Shown here in pieces: positions 29,101 through 34,893 of a DNA stretch of 64,000 nt. Both the position numbers and the translations under genes were made by a program. This stretch comes from Aplectana chamaeleonis (taxonomy: Eukaryota; Nematoda; Chromadorea; Rhabditida; Cosmocercidae). Where the stretch lies: the NCBI GenBank assembly GCA_029168955.1, contig JAPDOI010000358.1:434001-498000 (forward strand), written 5' to 3'. The notes under the pieces are model-generated. The model made no database searches, had not been told where the DNA came from, and was given only the letters and a program-made list of their open reading frames with translations. Position 1 is the stretch's first letter. Every line of letters starts with the position of its first letter.

Positions 29101-30561
29101 AACAAAGTGAATGTACAGAGATGGACCGACTCGAATCAAGAACGGCTTCGTCTCTTACGCGCGGAGCACACCCGGTTTGTGAAGGATCATCTCGCCAAAG
29201 CGGCCGTCAACCCTATTCTCGGTGGTGTGCCGCCCAGGGTTTGTGATACCGAGTCCGAGCTCGGTAGGCGCGCCAGGTGTATCCTCGCTTCGTTGCGCTG
29301 CGGACATTCTCCATTGCTTATGTCTTACCTGCACAGGATCGACAATAGCCAGCCTGACGTGTGCCCGGACTGTGGAAACCAAGGCCACGACACTAAACAC
29401 CTATTTGATTGTCCGAAGAAGCCAACAACGCTTACTACAATAGATTTGTGGACGAATCCAGTGCTGGTCGCCTAAATTCTCAACTTGTGACGAAACCCCT
29501 CTCAGTGGCTGCAAAGAAGAAGAAGTTAGAAACTTAAATCTCAGAAAACTTTTGGGACACCCTTATAGATTATTCATTTATTAGTTCAGAGCATAATTTT
29601 GAAGTAACTTCGCAACTTGTTCCTTGGGGAACGTTGTCTATCCCAAACCCAAAATGGATGCAAATCCTTAAAACCAACTAAAGTTTCCGATCTGAATCGG
29701 GCACCTTTAATGACAAAACAGAACCATCCAACCAACTTGACACAATTCAAACCGAATCGCACTTTTCAAATGAATATTTAGAAATCTCACTCATCCCAAA
29801 CTTAGTTTATGCAATGCCATATACCTTAATGTATAGTTCGGGTAACCAGAAAAGGGATAGCTGCGGACACCTCAGCAGACTGCGCTGCGACGTGTGCGCC
29901 CACGAAAAATGTGGTGATCGATCGGCGCAAGCGACAGGCGCGCTGCCTGCTGAGTGATCCGCAGCTATCCCTTTCGCGGATACACCCACCATATCAGATC
30001 ATAGGTGTAGCTATCAATTCATTGGCGACTTTTTTGCTTAATTTGAGAGAAACTTGCTCCAAACACCTCGGATTGAAATAGGTTGATTTCAGAGAAAACT
30101 TTCTTGAATTGCTGAAAGTGCTCAACATGGCCGAATAGGTACACAATTTGAAAAAAAGAGGATATAAACTGAAGGTAAATAGCTGCTCACACCTGAATGT
30201 AAATGGCCCGCACTCATGCACTCGCGGTTTGGCACCTTTCAGTACGTCTGCCATGTTGGTCAAATTATAGATCCAAATCTGCAGTTCCATACGATACTCT
30301 GGTCGGATCCATTTCATAGTCATGGAGTTCAGACGTCTGGACCCATTGTACGGCTCATAGCCCAAGTAATCCCTCTGAAACTTTGCGTCCACAAAACAAG
30401 AACAAGGGCAGCAACGGGTAGACGGAACCAAACAGACGTACCTCCAGCATGTTTTTGTTGATAACTGACTCTATGACGGTGAGGGTGACAACTCCAATGA
30501 CAACTGCGATCGCCCCAAGCAGGCACGAACACATCATTAAGATCTTCCCCTTCAATTTCAT
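6829..30561 (-). CDS. CD36/SCARB-family scavenger receptor, 14-exon gene
   Basis: Exons on the minus strand: 30442-30561, 30193-30374, 21619-21769, 21462-21554, 21242-21370, 21107-21175, 15239-15387, 15016-15176, 14862-14962, 12012-12154, 11846-11953, 11763-11783, 6951-7062 and 6829-6897. They sum to 1608 nt, which is 535 codons plus stop, and every phase joins. CD36 proteins are two-pass membrane receptors with one large extracellular lipid-binding domain. Here an N-terminal hydrophobic segment (about residues 8-32) precedes an ectodomain with family motifs: GAKPRVHECGPF, VREALFDGYEDPL, GFFFGQNNTDDG, HGTDGQLFPPFLEEGR, NPHFYNADPE and DVEPTSG. A second hydrophobic segment (about 477-508) precedes a short acidic tail. 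Seven or so NXS/T sites and several cysteines lie in the ectodomain. I inferred exons from motif order, splice consensus and phase; transcripts were not available. Family membership is firm. Ligand and paralogue are unknown. Confidence 0.9.
6951..7062 (-). CDS. CD36-like gene, exon 13 (C-terminal membrane span)
   Basis: It encodes about 30 strongly hydrophobic residues (for example GVSFLSVGLLMWFAVVVAVV) in the position of the second membrane span. The acceptor is AACATTATAG. A donor at CTT|gtaaat (6950) leaves a 53-bp intron to exon 14. A donor at AAA|gtgggt (6965) would also keep phase. Confidence 0.82.
7076..7436 (+). mobile_element. CR1-like LINE 3' fragment with AATA-repeat tail
   Basis: The sequence encodes the end of a CR1-type protein (VVSKFNQLLGETPSLLSLPL...) with a stop at 7206. 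A 3' UTR and an AATAAATAAATAAATA tail follow. It sits in intron 12 only about 14 bp from the exon 13 acceptor. Confidence 0.65.
7437..7921. other. Remainder of intron 12
   Basis: I see no exon, terminal repeat or open frame of note between the CR1 fragment and the duplicated flank. Confidence 0.5.
7922..8240. repeat. 5' flank of LINE copy B, duplicated at 1-329
   Basis: It matches 1-329. It ends in GAATACAGGGA, the left target duplication of copy B, whose partner is at 11695-11705. This sequence and the sequence after 11705 were therefore contiguous before copy B inserted, so this is the native site of the flank, within intron 12 of the CD36-like gene. Confidence 0.8.
8336..9130 (+). CDS. 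LINE copy B: 2A-like motif, PHD-like finger, endonuclease N-half
   Basis: Near residues 12-28 a Leu-rich run leads into GVERNPGP, close to the DxExNPGP consensus of ribosome-skipping 2A peptides. The Asp is replaced by Gly. Residues about 32-80 form a C4HC3 PHD-like finger (CATC, CFGCQRWVHLSC, CVLC). The endonuclease follows with HINLNGLRTK and VQETKLSP. There is no ATG before the 2A motif in this frame; the frame opens at the element's 5' end and the listed start is a TTG. A frameshift near 8940 means the last 60 or so residues listed here are out of frame, and the true frame continues in the next entry. Confidence 0.8.
   Translation: MSWERCWPAASLLRILLLRAGVERNPGPAQKYLCATCGNDVNWRHTSVQCFGCQRWVHLSCSGLSSVMHHNSAFRCVLCSSPTNSDSSSSNRPLSIVHINLNGLRTKLSELSLFARTYHPDVIMVQETKLSPSPTYPHPNIPGYTAFHAPRSALGGGVSTFVLSSLPSHPIPNTPTDGTLEYLPIHLPLKTPLSLFNIYIFPLPPHAPPPTIPFLFSNNSTIIPSHHQLFSRATLMPTPSARPLVLMLEEKKSKNGLRSATWSS
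9241..11658 (+). CDS. LINE copy B: endonuclease C-end, reverse transcriptase, zinc knuckle
   Basis: This 805-residue frame copies element RNA into DNA at a nicked target. It starts in the endonuclease at SSDHVPV; the frame is actually open from about 8950, and the listed start is only the first usable start codon. The reverse transcriptase has GFRRLHSTTTALL, DLTKAFDTV, GVPQGGVLSP and the catalytic AYADD (YADD at 10588-10599). The C-terminus has LRCGHS and CPDCG...HLFNCP, a knuckle typical of ingi and I-group elements. It ends at TGA, 11656-11658, about 35 bp before the GAA tail. Confidence 0.9.
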   Translation: MSSDHVPVFVHIDLSNSLAPYSGVRQRSYLNLGQADWCLFSEVALRLAADYPWNGNVHQKEHHLSDAIRRAMKAAIPVGRVKTFYPNVTREILQKIRTRDARRAVDHLDPVVAQLDGEIRKDLDQHKKEQWEKFTEQLNFKTDSGATWKVLRKLSGKSSPATISTIEFGNNVFKSGKEAAYSLGKSFFVTNTRRGPQNRVTVRELCRLPLMSTADAFTVAQVEKIIKDMRNSKAVGPDGICPAVLKKLPTEILPLIVDMINTSFSSCTIPQNWKTANVIPLPKPGKPQSSVKGYRPISLMSPFAKVAEKLIVKDLAEHNEKQLFQHGFRRLHSTTTALLKITSYAIDGFNFNKPLRTVAVALDLTKAFDTVNLGVLSSNILESSIPSWQKRWISAFIKGRRARVMFQNHVSNSIPMAAGVPQGGVLSPALFSLYLEDMPEPPQDIKVVAYADDITIMCRDRDLQVAANKINEYLITLKSFFDRKMLSISAAKSSVSVLTTDPSEHSAHPDVVWDGDRLPAARFPKLLGLVLDPSLKFHKNTEQKQAVVKAKLNVLRALGGTSWGSSKETILTTYKAILQPALEYAAPVWQHLVSESSWTKMQRVQDAALRIATGCARSSPIEHLHAETRLLPVKEHCQLQAQQFRINIIKQPNHPSWRVLNPVRERSIRKPFADAPNKVNLQRWHDSQQERLRLLREEHTKFVRCHLVKAAMNPILGDIPPPICTSESQLGRRARCTLASLRCGHSTMLMSYVSKINSSKSDVCPDCGIVGHDTAHLFNCPERPTMLTPMDLWTNPLLVAQFLRL
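11763..11783 (-). CDS. CD36-like gene, exon 12 (21-bp microexon)
   Basis: The acceptor is GCCTACAG and the donor CT|gtgagt. The exon completes an Asn codon and encodes KISLSG. That links the ectodomain to the membrane span, as KINLLGL does in relatives. Skipping it would delete 7 residues without shifting frame. Confidence 0.72.
11846..11953 (-). CDS. CD36-like gene, exon 11
   Basis: It encodes LIFPVLWMNETAYFDDD, the FPVxWxxE motif near the end of the ectodomain. The acceptor is TTTTTGTAG and the donor AA|gtgagt, phase 2. Confidence 0.85.
12012..12154 (-). CDS. CD36-like gene, exon 10
   Basis: It encodes ETLVDVEPTSGVPVSAKRL and TQINVGM, matching HxTFxDIEPxTGxxxxAxKRxQxN. I chose the donor CTTGC|gtgagt over an upstream GGAATG|gtgaga because only the former keeps phase with exon 11. 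Confidence 0.88.
12155..12690. other. Intron 9, left part
   Basis: Beyond the exon 10 acceptor at 12155 I see no further exon. Positions 12595-12735 contain a plus-strand frame ending in a CR1-like C-terminus, treated separately. Confidence 0.45.
12595..13050 (+). mobile_element. CR1-like 3' end and U segment of a composite repeat
   Basis: The frame ends in SLVDHHALVLNE then a stop and ATGAAAT. It matches a minus-strand fragment near 58754-58830 ending in LVDQHHAFVLNK. The following 300 bp (12745-13050) match 58440-58740 in reverse complement. Both copies are followed by a minisatellite of the same unit. Confidence 0.65.
13051..13880. repeat. Minisatellite of about 21-bp units (CCTGCACACT...)
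   Basis: About 40 diverged units alternate between CCTGCACACTTTCTATGACGT and CCTGCACACTCC.NTTAGGGT types, giving a 42-bp higher-order period. Long frames are open on both strands only because 21 is divisible by 3. A second array of the same unit in reverse orientation lies at 57531-58433. Confidence 0.9.
13888..14035. repeat. R segment of a composite repeat
   Basis: It matches 48745-48895 in reverse complement (shared GTTTGTCCGTGG and CCAACATTT blocks). It directly follows the minisatellite here. At the other locus it is separated from the minisatellite by 8.6 kb of inserted repeats. Confidence 0.7.
14086..14171. repeat. CA dinucleotide microsatellite
   Basis: About 85 bp of nearly pure CA in intron 9, with one T interruption at the left end. 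It creates spurious frames on both strands. Confidence 0.98.
14172..14861. other. Intron 9, right part
   Basis: I see no transposon end. A 63-codon plus-strand frame at 14555-14746 has no recognisable motif and no support. Confidence 0.45.
14862..14962 (-). CDS. CD36-like gene, exon 9
   Basis: It encodes GCLPRGLLDIGRCFPGTP followed by ISNPHFYNADPE, the CxxxGxxxxxxCxxGxPxxxSxPHFYxADP block of the family. I placed the donor at CCTGAG|gttact because it keeps phase with exon 10 and the family spacing. A donor further on at GAAA|gtaaac would not keep phase. Confidence 0.88.
15016..15176 (-). CDS. CD36-like gene, exon 8
   Basis: It continues the split Arg codon with SIPLQYRQKSEVGDVTAFRY and ends in phase 1. 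It contains GFCNKNNTPTFFNAS, which matches the NxGFC region near the disulphide cluster of CD36 proteins. The acceptor is CATTACAG. Confidence 0.88.
15239..15387 (-). CDS. CD36-like gene, exon 7
   Basis: It encodes IHGTDGQLFPPFLEEGREL, the strongly conserved INGTDGxxFPPF block, and ends in GPIC plus a split Arg codon (AG|gtagaa). Exon 7 lies 5.7 kb from exon 6, on the far side of LINE copy C. Confidence 0.9.
15675..16054 (+). pseudogene. LINE copy C: 2A-like motif and PHD-like finger
   Basis: The frame contains LLRILLQRAGIEKNPGPAQ followed by a PHD-like finger (CATC, CFGCQRWVHLSC, CVLC) and HINLNGLHA, where the Tc5-like insert begins. The motif IEKNPGP is closer to the 2A consensus than copy B's. 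As in the other copies no ATG precedes it in this frame. Confidence 0.75.
16055..16526 (+). repeat. Left inverted repeat of the Tc5-like element
   Basis: It mirrors 17301-17770 with few mismatches. It contains a Pol III-like B box GGTTCGATTCC (16286-16296) and an A-box-like GCGCAGAGGGAGGG about 42 bp upstream of it, spaced as in a tRNA gene. Confidence 0.85.
16595..17262 (+). pseudogene. Tc5-like DDE transposase, C-terminal remnant with intron
   Basis: Exon 16595-16951 encodes LLLDSWSGFSNQNAIQ and FTIPPGATSLVQPADVGFF, which hold the second and third catalytic Asp positions of pogo/Tc5-type transposases. A 59-bp intron (16952-17010, gtacat...tttttag) joins in phase 0 to a second exon ending at 17262. 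That exon is Cys-rich (CQEP...CPYC). The N-terminal DNA-binding domain and the first catalytic Asp are missing, so no active enzyme is made. Confidence 0.8.
17301..17770 (-). repeat. Right inverted repeat of the Tc5-like element
   Basis: It is the reverse complement of the left repeat. The A-box-like segment here reads TGGCGCAGAGGG on the minus strand, closer to the tRNA consensus than in the left repeat. The B box is conserved at about 17524-17534. Confidence 0.85.
17771..18521 (+). pseudogene. LINE copy C: endonuclease region
   Basis: It resumes after the Tc5-like insert with LSELSLFARTHHPDVIVVQE, then a GDF motif, SPDISLVS and SSDHIPV, the endonuclease order of copy B. It ends at a TGA after DDYPWN, where copy B reads Gly, so a single substitution stops this frame. 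Confidence 0.75.
18525..20772 (+). pseudogene. LINE copy C: reverse transcriptase and zinc knuckle
   Basis: It is read in four overlapping frames (18525-18932, 18853-19461, 19565-20323, 20332-20772). Breaks near 18870, 19310, 19530 and 20240 are small indels or a stop. AYADDITILC (catalytic) and CPDCGSRGHTTEHLFDCP are preserved. The level of decay suggests this copy is older than copy B. Confidence 0.78.
20819..21106. other. Left part of intron 6
   Basis: This is C-rich and A-rich sequence with runs such as CGACCCCCCCCTG and two direct copies of TCTCGCTGGA, at about 20857 and 21050. There are no exons. Confidence 0.45.
21107..21175 (-). CDS. CD36-like gene, exon 6
   Basis: There are 23 codons. 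QNNTDDGLYEISTGLDG matches the family signature NxTxDGxYxVxTG. The acceptor is TTTTAG and the donor AAG|gtatgt. The following intron holds LINE copy C. Confidence 0.9.
21242..21370 (-). CDS. CD36-like gene, exon 5
   Basis: There are 43 codons. VTVREALFDGYEDPLI matches the family VREWLFxGYEDPL signature, and IPSRVGFFFG matches the IPxxxxGxFYG motif. The acceptor is TTTCCTAG and the donor GGA|gtttgc. Confidence 0.9.
21462..21554 (-). CDS. CD36-like gene, exon 4
   Basis: There are 31 codons in phase 0 after a TTTCAG acceptor. The product contains DFAMQGPMMKFAITAAL, a weakly conserved helical part of the ectodomain. The donor is AAT|gtacga. Confidence 0.8.
21619..21769 (-). CDS. CD36-like gene, exon 3
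   Basis: It joins exon 2 in phase 2 across an 8.4 kb intron full of mobile elements. It encodes VLYRNNHVYVFNESLSC, aligning with the NGTVSYR...YxFxxxxS region of the family. The donor is CAG|GCAAGT, the consensus for a rare GC-AG intron. Confidence 0.85.
21770..22279. other. Intron 2, first 500 bp
   Basis: I see no exon or transposon end until the CR1 ORF1 remnant begins near 22280. Confidence 0.45.
22606..25104 (-). mobile_element. ingi/Vingi-like LINE, copy D (antisense, 3'-truncated)
   Basis: The intact 5' end GCTTCCGAGATGTC is at 25104. Reading leftward it gives RRGFLSWERC, GVERNPGPAQ, the PHD-like finger and the endonuclease (24212-25114), then RT fragments (23182-23990) and C-terminal parts (22495-22952). 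It stops abruptly at about 22606 inside LASLRCG, so the knuckle and GAA tail are lost. The junction shares CATG with the CR1 remnant, suggesting a deletion after insertion. Confidence 0.8.
24212..25114 (-). pseudogene. LINE copy D: 2A-like motif, PHD-like finger, endonuclease
   Basis: The frame runs from the element's 5' end with RSCRGSVEERRPLPCKPTST, then GVERNPGP, then CATC...CFSCQRWVHLSC...CSAS (the last finger cysteine pair is damaged), then the endonuclease up to a frameshift near 24250. It shows that the frame upstream of the 2A motif is conserved among copies although it lacks an ATG within the element. Confidence 0.7.
25619..27418 (+). pseudogene. CR1-like reverse transcriptase remnant, copy 1
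   Basis: It is read in pieces: 25619-25861, 25904-26140, 26181-26519, 26547-26879 and 26822-27418. Recognisable parts are GVPQGSVMGP, FADDLKIY (catalytic) and the C-terminal RYRRTEFDLYVSYKIV. It aligns in order with 61354-63414. Stops and frameshifts make it inactive. Confidence 0.78.
27700..27812. repeat. Foldback repeat with GCGACCGCGACAGGTGC arms
   Basis: GCGACCGCGACAGGTGC at the left is mirrored by GCACCTGTCGCGGTCGC at the right. Further GACAGCGAC and GCGACAGG motifs recur to 28010. Confidence 0.65.
28123..28600 (-). pseudogene. LINE copy E: inverted 5' part
   Basis: The minus strand encodes GVERNPGPVQ, the PHD-like finger (CATC, CFGC, CVLC) and the start of the endonuclease (LINLNGLRTK to VIMVQ). 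It ends at the target duplication. Confidence 0.8.
28606..29475 (+). pseudogene. LINE copy E: forward 3' part
   Basis: It encodes the reverse transcriptase thumb and C-terminus from FPKLLGLVLDPSLKFHKN to CPDCGNQGHDTKHLFDCP. There is one frameshift near 28860. The catalytic domain is absent. Confidence 0.8.
29851..29974. repeat. Foldback repeat with AAAGGGATAGCTGCGGA ends
   Basis: AAAGGGATAGCTGCGGA at the left is mirrored by TCCGCAGCTATCCCTTT at the right, about 125 bp overall. It lies in intron 2 close to exon 2. Confidence 0.7.
30193..30374 (-). CDS. CD36-like gene, exon 2
   Basis: The acceptor is AAAGTTTCAG. The exon encodes the stretch after the first span. It includes WIRPEYRMELQIWIYNLTN and VLKGAKPRVHECGPFTF, which match the highly conserved FNVTN...GxKPxVxExGPY block of CD36 proteins. 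NLT is a potential glycosylation site. It ends in phase 2 at AG|gtgtgag. Confidence 0.9.
30442..30561 (-). CDS. CD36-like gene, exon 1 (start codon, N-terminal membrane anchor)
   Basis: The ATG is at 30561-30559. The 40 codons encode a short basic start followed by a hydrophobic stretch (LLGAIAVVIGVVTLTV), as expected of the first membrane span of the family. The donor is GAG|gtacgt and intron 1 is 67 bp. A TTTTAG ends at 30576, leaving a 14-nt leader before the ATG. Confidence 0.85.
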
Positions 30562-30600
30562 TTGGCTCGATTACTCTAAAACATAAAGTGGGTACTTAAA
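30562..30600 (-). promoter_or_regulatory. Candidate trans-splice acceptor before the CD36-like ATG
   Basis: The minus strand reads TTATGTTTTAG then 14 nt then ATG. In nematodes a spliced-leader acceptor commonly lies this close to the start codon. It could equally be the acceptor of an ordinary 5' UTR intron. Confidence 0.4.
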
Positions 30601-30824
30601 GGATCCTGAATTCAGGCGGATATCGAAGAATCCTTGACAAAGACAAAACGTTTTTTAGCAGCCGGGATTCTGTGTTACCGTAACCCCATTCGCCGTGGAG
30701 CGCGTTATGATATCATGGAACGCCAGCGTCGCACCTAAGTGGTATTTTAGATTGAGATCAGCCACGGGGAGTGTTTTTGTTCCGAAACTGAGGGTATTTA
30801 TCATCTACATTGTATTCTTAGGTA

Positions 30825-30999
30825 TGATCTAGTTCCGCAATCGCGTTCAGTCCGCAAAGTCTCATTATCACAATCGTAGAAGCGAAGCAGTTGTATTGAG
30901 AATGATTTCTTCATTTTCATAGTTGAATTTTTCAAAAACAACCGCTTCGCTTCTACGATTGTGATAATGAGGACTGAACGCGATTGCGGAACTGAACTA
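30825..30999. mobile_element. Palindromic TA-flanked MITE
   Basis: It is flanked by TA (30823-30824 and 31000-31001). The right arm of the host foldback has the empty site GGTATTTGTAGCGC. The ends carry GTTCCGCAATCGCGTTCAGTCC, and the unit folds back on itself. A relative lies at 48383-48544. Confidence 0.7.
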
Positions 31000-31048
31000 T
31001 ATTTATAGCGCATTTCAGTGTTTTTCTTGCTTGTATACCTTCACTTAA

Positions 31049-31598
31049 AGGCAGTGGTCACGATGAAAAACCTTATCGAGAAAACTACAAAAATCAGCTT
31101 AGATCAAAAACAGCTGAAAAACTATGAAGGTAGCGCGGTGAAAAACGGTCTAGAATTATGTTTATTAAGACCCTAAGTTTCCAGTTCGTGCACACGTGCA
31201 CAGCGCCTCTCAAAAAGATCGCAGTCTCATGCCGAGCAGTCAAAAATCATCGACATTCAGAGGAAGAAACAAATGCAAATTTACGCAATAAAAACAGTTG
31301 AGCAATGAAAGAAAGCACTCTAGTCAATGTTTTTGACTAGATGTGTACATAAATCCGGAGGTTTATTGATTGAAATTCAATTTCAAGCCAGCAGATGTTC
31401 TTGATATAAGAGGTCATCGATGCCGATGATGTGAAGTGGGCTCCTGCACCATCAAAAGACAAGTATGTTCAGGCTTAAATTTTAGCCCAAATTAGTGGTT
31501 TTTTCGCGATTTTTTTCTTATAGGTCCTACTACTAGAGACCCAGAAAAGGGTTTTGAGAGAAAAAGACGACAAGCATATTTGATCGCGACCACTGCCT
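31049..31598. mobile_element. TTAA-flanked element with AGGCAGTGGTC ends
   Basis: TTAA flanks both sides (31045-31048 and 31599-31602). The ends AGGCAGTGGTC and GACCACTGCCT are inverted. The TTAA duplication suggests a piggyBac-like or other TTAA-targeting system. There is no transposase. The element at 45265-45916 has related AGGCAG ends. Confidence 0.65.
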
Positions 31599-32614
31599 TT
31601 AAAAAGCTGTTCTTCTGAATTGCTGCCTATGCCTTTCTCTTATTATTTCTATCTGAATCGTTCCATTTCTTAAATCCACGGTTCAACATCACAATTTTCA
31701 CATCAGTCGAGTACCTCAAGTTGTGCTGTCGATTGCTTTCCAATTCGCTCTGTTTCTCACGATATCTATGTGTATGGCTGATACCTTCTTTCATGTAAAC
31801 GCAGTTGTTTTCAACATGTCAATGCTGTAGTGATTTTTCCCGCCACCTCTAGTCACTACTTTTCACTCTTCGTGACTGAAAAAGAACTGCATCATGAGTC
31901 TTGACAGACAAGTCGTACATACGTTCACTACGATTGACCATTCACGATCGCATATCTCATCACAAGAACGTGCTTTCCGAATGTCGAGTTCTCACCACAA
32001 TAAGGAATGCCCGGACATATGCTTGATCGGAATGTTGTCCTCCCTACATACATATGCTTACAAGTTTCGTGGTCCGGGTGCAGCTGCACTTTAACACCAT
32101 ATCTGAACCTTTTTTTGATAAAAAAGTTTGGTCTGCAACAGAAACCATGACTGTGAAAGATTTTCAGCAAGCTCGTTTTTCTAGTGCTGCGCGCATTCAC
32201 ATTTTTGGTAGGGTAATCATCGTTTGAATTAGTTCGGTGTCGTGCCTACCGTTACTGCTAAGCAATATCAATTTTTCATCTCAACATCGACACCTGTCAT
32301 TTATCTTGGGCCCAACAATCAGTTGCTGACGAGATGGACCCCTAGAAAATAAGAAAGAAACGGTGGGCCAGCAAGCAATTCAAAAGAACACAGATTTTTG
32401 AGTGAAGGGATACAAGCAAGAAAAACACTGAAATGCGCTACAAATACCTAAGAATACAATGTAGATGATAAATACCCTCAGTTTCAGAACAAAAACACTC
32501 CCCGTGGCTGATCTCAGTCTAAAATACCACTTAGGTGCGACGCTGGCGCTCGATGATATCATAACGCGCTCCACGGCGAATGGGGTTACGGTAGCACAGA
32601 ATCCCGGCTGCTAA

Positions 32615-33267
32615 AGTACGTTTTTTTTGACAAAGCATGTTGTGCACTTCCGTTTTATTCGGGCGAACTTCTCCCGATGGAACTGGATGTGCACAAAGGT
32701 GCACCAGACAATATTGACTCATAGAGTAGAAATCTCATGTAATTGTATTTGATATTGCACTAACCTTGTAGGGTATATGTCCAAGTGATGGAAAATTGTA
32801 TGTCAACAATCAGTAAGCTGTAGTTATGTATATGCCTATTTGTCTCCAATAGATCAAGTATTATGTTCATCTATTTCTTTGTACTCTCTCTGATGAGAGG
32901 TTATTTTTCCTCTCCGTACGTTGCGCTAGTTCGTTCATTTAGCTCTCTGTTTCTCTGCGCCCTCTATCACTTTAGAGTGATTTCGCAAGGGCTCCGACCC
33001 ATGTACGGTAGCCTTTGGGACTGGTCGAAATCTGCTTACTAGCTTGTATAATCTCTATGATATTCTTCCACTGGACTACGTCGTTTCGGATCAATAAAGA
33101 GGTTGTGCAGCTGTTGAATTGTGTGTCATCGGATAAATGCTGAGTCCTGAATACCTCTTCCATTCTCACCTGTCGTTGCAATTTCACTTCCAGATCGGAC
33201 AACCGACACGAGATTGCAGAACAGCTGGTAAGGACCAGAAAGAAGAGATCGGCACCGATCCAAAGGG
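32615..33267. other. Sequence left of the BEL-like element, possibly the rest of its LTR
   Basis: I see no exon. The left LTR may extend into this stretch, but the right LTR is truncated, so its limit cannot be found by comparison. Confidence 0.4.
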
Positions 33268-33417
33268 AAGAAGTCACCTGGCACTGAGCTAGAAAGAAGA
33301 ACCCGGCAAAAGCCGATAGAAGACTCCACACACCCCACCGGGCCGACAGCCAAAGGAAGACGGACCCAAGAAAAGGCTCGCCAACCCACGCACACACAAA
33401 CCCCTTCGCCTGCTGCA
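33268..33417 (+). repeat. Left LTR (3' part) of the BEL-like element
   Basis: It matches 36957-37106 with a few differences. It ends in TGCTGCA before the putative primer-binding site. The 5' limit of the LTR is not determinable here. Confidence 0.6.
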
Positions 33418-33543
33418 TATGGTGCAGCGCCTATCGCAGAACCTGGTGATTTATAGGCTCTTTTGACCGAAGAAAAGGCGATACTCTGATTCACTGGATT
33501 CCTCGATTCATCATCGATCGTTCATTCCGACTCACCCAGCAAA

Positions 33544-34893
33544 ATGCTGAAAATAGCCAAAAGCCGACTGACCAAAGCCCGTAACGGGCTCGAAGAAGCC
33601 ATGAGAGAGGCGCATAGCCTCCTCACACCAGTTACAGGAGCCGAAGAGTCAAGGAGCACAGAAGAGCTGAAGGCATTCAGGCGTGTCATCGAACCGAACG
33701 TGGATCCAGGCGACAAAAGAACTCGTCAACGACGCAAAGGAAAAGCTGCATGCACAGTTCCAGAATCTGCGAGACTATACGCAGGAACGCGAACTGGAAG
33801 CTTGCGAAAGCTACCTCGAGACGGCCGCAGAAGTCATGGACGATGCGGACATCCTCAGCGCAAAGCTCCTCTTCAAGAAATCTGAGGTCGAAATGCTCAT
33901 CGCTGATCTGCAGCCAACCCCAGTTCCAGAGCGAAGTGAAAGAAGATATGCAGTGATGGATCTACACGAAAACTCAACATCTCCTGCCCAGCGATTTGCT
34001 CCAGCAACACCCGTACATCTATCACAATTGCAAATACCGAAATTCGCTGAAAACGATCCGAATGGGACAGCTTCTGGGCAATTTTCGAAGCGAATATCCA
34101 CAATCAGCCGATCTCATCGACGCTGAAATTCAACTATTTGTGGCAGTAACTGACAGGAGAAGCTCGAGAGTTGGTACCAAAGTACCAAATCAACGAAGAA
34201 AACTATCCATTGGCCATATCGTGTCTCCAGGCGATGTACGCAAACGACGACACAAGAATAGAAGAACTCTTCGCGGAAATCCAGCAATGCACACTTGAAG
34301 AAAAAACCACCAATTCGCAAATGCAGCTACTGGAAAGGATCTCAGCCATGATGAATCAATTAGCTGTCAAAGGCCAAGATGTTGATCATCGGATGCTGAT
34401 AAACACCGTCTTCAGCAAAATCAACGAAGACATTCAAGTCAAAGCGTTGGAGAAACGCGCAGAGATGAAGCCCGAGGATTGGACATGGTCTACAATGTAC
34501 GAGGAGATCCATGGAATTCTTCAAAGGAAAGAATACGTTGAAATGACACGGATCAAAATCAACAATATCCAGGACAACTCCGAAAGCAAACCGGATCGAC
34601 CTACCCACCTCTGCAGGAACGCGTGTATGTACTGCAAACGACTCAATCATCAGTCCGCAGATTGTCGTACTGTCCCCGAGGCGGAAAGAGTGGCATTCCT
34701 CTCAATCAACAAGCTCTGCTGGAACTGTGGAAAGCGGAACCACGTTGCAGAAGCATGCCGAAGCCAAGGATGCACGAGATGCGGGAAGAAGCACATCTCC
34801 ATTTGTGACATCCTGAGCAAGAGCTCAAACGAAGCCCAGTTTCAAGGAAATCGTCATACATTGACGAACAGAAGCCAGCCTTCAGTCCGATAG
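33544..34893 (+). pseudogene. BEL/Pao-like Gag with zinc knuckles
   Basis: It starts at ATG 33544 and is read in three frames broken near 33700, 34075 and 34140. The middle section has the BEL Gag (DUF1759-like) pattern, and from 34171 the frame is open. The end has CMYCKRLNHQSADC, CWNCGKRNHVAEAC and CTRCGKKHISIC knuckles for nucleic-acid binding. It ends at a UAG (34891-34893) after which the same frame stays open into the protease. Confidence 0.72.

Larger units (their letters stand above)
28111..29535 (+). mobile_element. ingi/Vingi-like LINE, copy E (5'-inverted insertion)
   Basis: A 12-bp duplication, AGTTAGAAACTT, flanks the whole unit (28111-28122 and 29524-29535). Positions 28123 to about 28595 are the element's 5' end in reverse orientation, including its very first bases GCTGCCGAG at the junction. 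Positions about 28606-29523 are its 3' end in forward orientation, with the GAA tail. This is the signature of twin priming, known from mammalian L1. Confidence 0.88.
30654..32614. mobile_element. Foldback transposon just upstream of the CD36-like gene
   Basis: The left arm (30654-30824 plus 31002-31035) is mirrored by the right arm (32384-32614), sharing AGCAGCCGGGATTCTGTG and GCGCGTTATGATATCAT. Two other elements are nested inside: a TA-flanked MITE in the left arm and a TTAA-flanked element. No transposase is seen. It begins under 100 bp from the gene's start codon. Confidence 0.7.
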
